Translations under genes and position numbers: made by a program
Source of the DNA: Kiritimatiellia bacterium
GTDB taxonomy: Bacteria > Verrucomicrobiota > Kiritimatiellia > SLAD01
Assembly (NCBI GenBank): GCA_007126995.1
Contig: SLAD01000242.1
Span: forward strand, 1 to 5,897
Direction of reading: 5' to 3'
DNA: 5,897 bases
Shown: positions 5,591 to 5,897 of the stretch, in pieces
Numbering within the stretch: position 1 is the first letter of the stretch
How the letters are laid out: each line of letters begins with the position of its first letter
The notes under the pieces: generated by a model
Told to the model about the DNA's origin: nothing
The model's database searches: none
What the model saw: only the letters and a program-made list of their open reading frames with translations

Positions 5591-5824
5591 CACGGGCATT
5601 CCTGCCCGTGGAAGGCAAGGACAGGAATGTCCTTGCTCCGGGGGAGTGGGAACACGCGCATTCCTGCCCGTGGAAGGCAAGGGCAGGAATGTCCTTGCTC
5701 CGGGGGAGTGGGAACACGCGCATTCCTGGCCGTGGAAGGCAAGGACAGGAATGTCCTTGCTCCGGGGGAGTGGGAACACGGGCATTCCTGCCCGTGTATA
5801 CCAGGGACACGAAAGTCCTTGGTC
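5591..5824. repeat. tandem array of 62-bp double-hairpin units (three full, one divergent)
   Basis: Units begin at 5591, 5653, 5715 and 5777, exactly 62 bp apart. Units 2 and 3 differ from unit 1 at only two positions each. Unit 4 keeps the first 20 bases and then diverges. Each unit holds hairpin 1, CACGGGCA-TTCC-TGCCCGTG in unit 1, and hairpin 2, GCAAGGACA-GGAA-TGTCCTTGC. Hairpin 1 acquires one mismatch in unit 2 and two in unit 3. Hairpin 2 stays paired in all four, with a G-C to C-G exchange in unit 4. The loops TTCC and GGAA are complementary to each other, and CATTCCTG/CAGGAATG offer an alternative 8-bp pairing. Since 62 is not a multiple of 3, open frames here simply cycle through the repeat and are not genes. 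No spacers of unique sequence exist, so this is not a CRISPR array. Confidence 0.9.
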
Positions 5825-5843
5825 CAGTGAACGAGCCGCTGCC

Positions 5844-5897
5844 TCACCAATACATCCGCGGCGTGATCTCTGGCGGCAGCGGATTGGCGGGCGGGGG
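5844..5897 (-). CDS. possible C-terminal end of a further minus-strand gene
   Basis: Read on the minus strand from the window edge, 17 codons end in a TGA at 5846-5844 and give a Pro-rich tail, PPPANPLPPEITPRMYW, with G or C at most third positions like the neighbouring genes. It would place an upstream gene in the same direction as the hydrolase, separated by the repeat array. The plus strand is also open here from a GTG at 5827 (NEPLPHQYIRGVISGG...), without a clear ribosome site. The fragment is too short to assign a product or to settle the strand. Confidence 0.3.
   Translation of the reverse strand, partial: PPPANPLPPEITPRMYW

Noticed and set aside
5591..5824. CRISPR-like periodic repeat
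   Set aside because: The units are contiguous and nearly identical over all 62 bp, with no unique spacers and no cas genes in view.
5553..5850. Several overlapping open frames of 67-86 codons with repeated Cys/Pro/Ser-rich peptides on both strands
   Set aside because: They arise from the 62-bp tandem repeat; because 62 is not divisible by 3 the same peptides appear in rotating frames.

Overview
The window is a GC-rich piece of a carbohydrate-degradation locus: four enzyme genes separated by intergenic regions crowded with palindromes. The gene content (GH4, an S1 sulfatase, GH43 and an acyl-esterase-like hydrolase), together with dense GC-rich hairpin repeats and weak or non-ATG starts, fits a member of the Verrucomicrobiota/Kiritimatiellota/Lentisphaerota (PVC) group. 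That placement is inferred from style, not from a marker gene.

Layout. 1-503 (minus) is the N-terminal third of a GH4 NAD+/metal-dependent glycosidase that runs off the left edge. 504-872 is a divergent promoter region with a 9-bp inverted repeat, a possible sigma70-type promoter and a nested hairpin in the presumed leader of the plus-strand operon. 873-2117 (plus) is a sulfatase with an intact CSPSR formylglycine motif. 2105-3607 (plus) is a two-domain GH43 beta-xylosidase/alpha-L-arabinofuranosidase-like enzyme that overlaps the sulfatase stop, so the two form an operon. 3608-3801 lies between convergent genes and carries several small hairpins and a 51-nt palindromic element that can fold as a three-way junction. 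3802-5472 (minus) is an alpha/beta hydrolase with a visible Ser-Asp-His triad and an unassigned C-terminal beta-rich region. Its start is problematic. 5473-5843 holds its promoter/operator candidate and a tandem array of 62-bp double-hairpin units. The last 54 bases may be the C-terminus of another minus-strand gene.

Working together. The sulfatase would remove sulfate, the alpha/beta hydrolase would remove acyl groups or cleave another ester, GH43 would release xylosyl or arabinosyl units, and GH4 an alpha-linked sugar. None of the three readable N-termini looks like a signal peptide (the esterase N-terminus is uncertain but also hydrophilic), so the inferred site of action is the cytosol, on imported sulfated and acylated oligosaccharides. 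The real substrate cannot be told from the sequence.

The least ordinary signals are structural: the 62-bp array with a compensatory base change in one stem, the three-way-junction palindrome, and the esterase start, where a well-placed Shine-Dalgarno faces no standard start codon.
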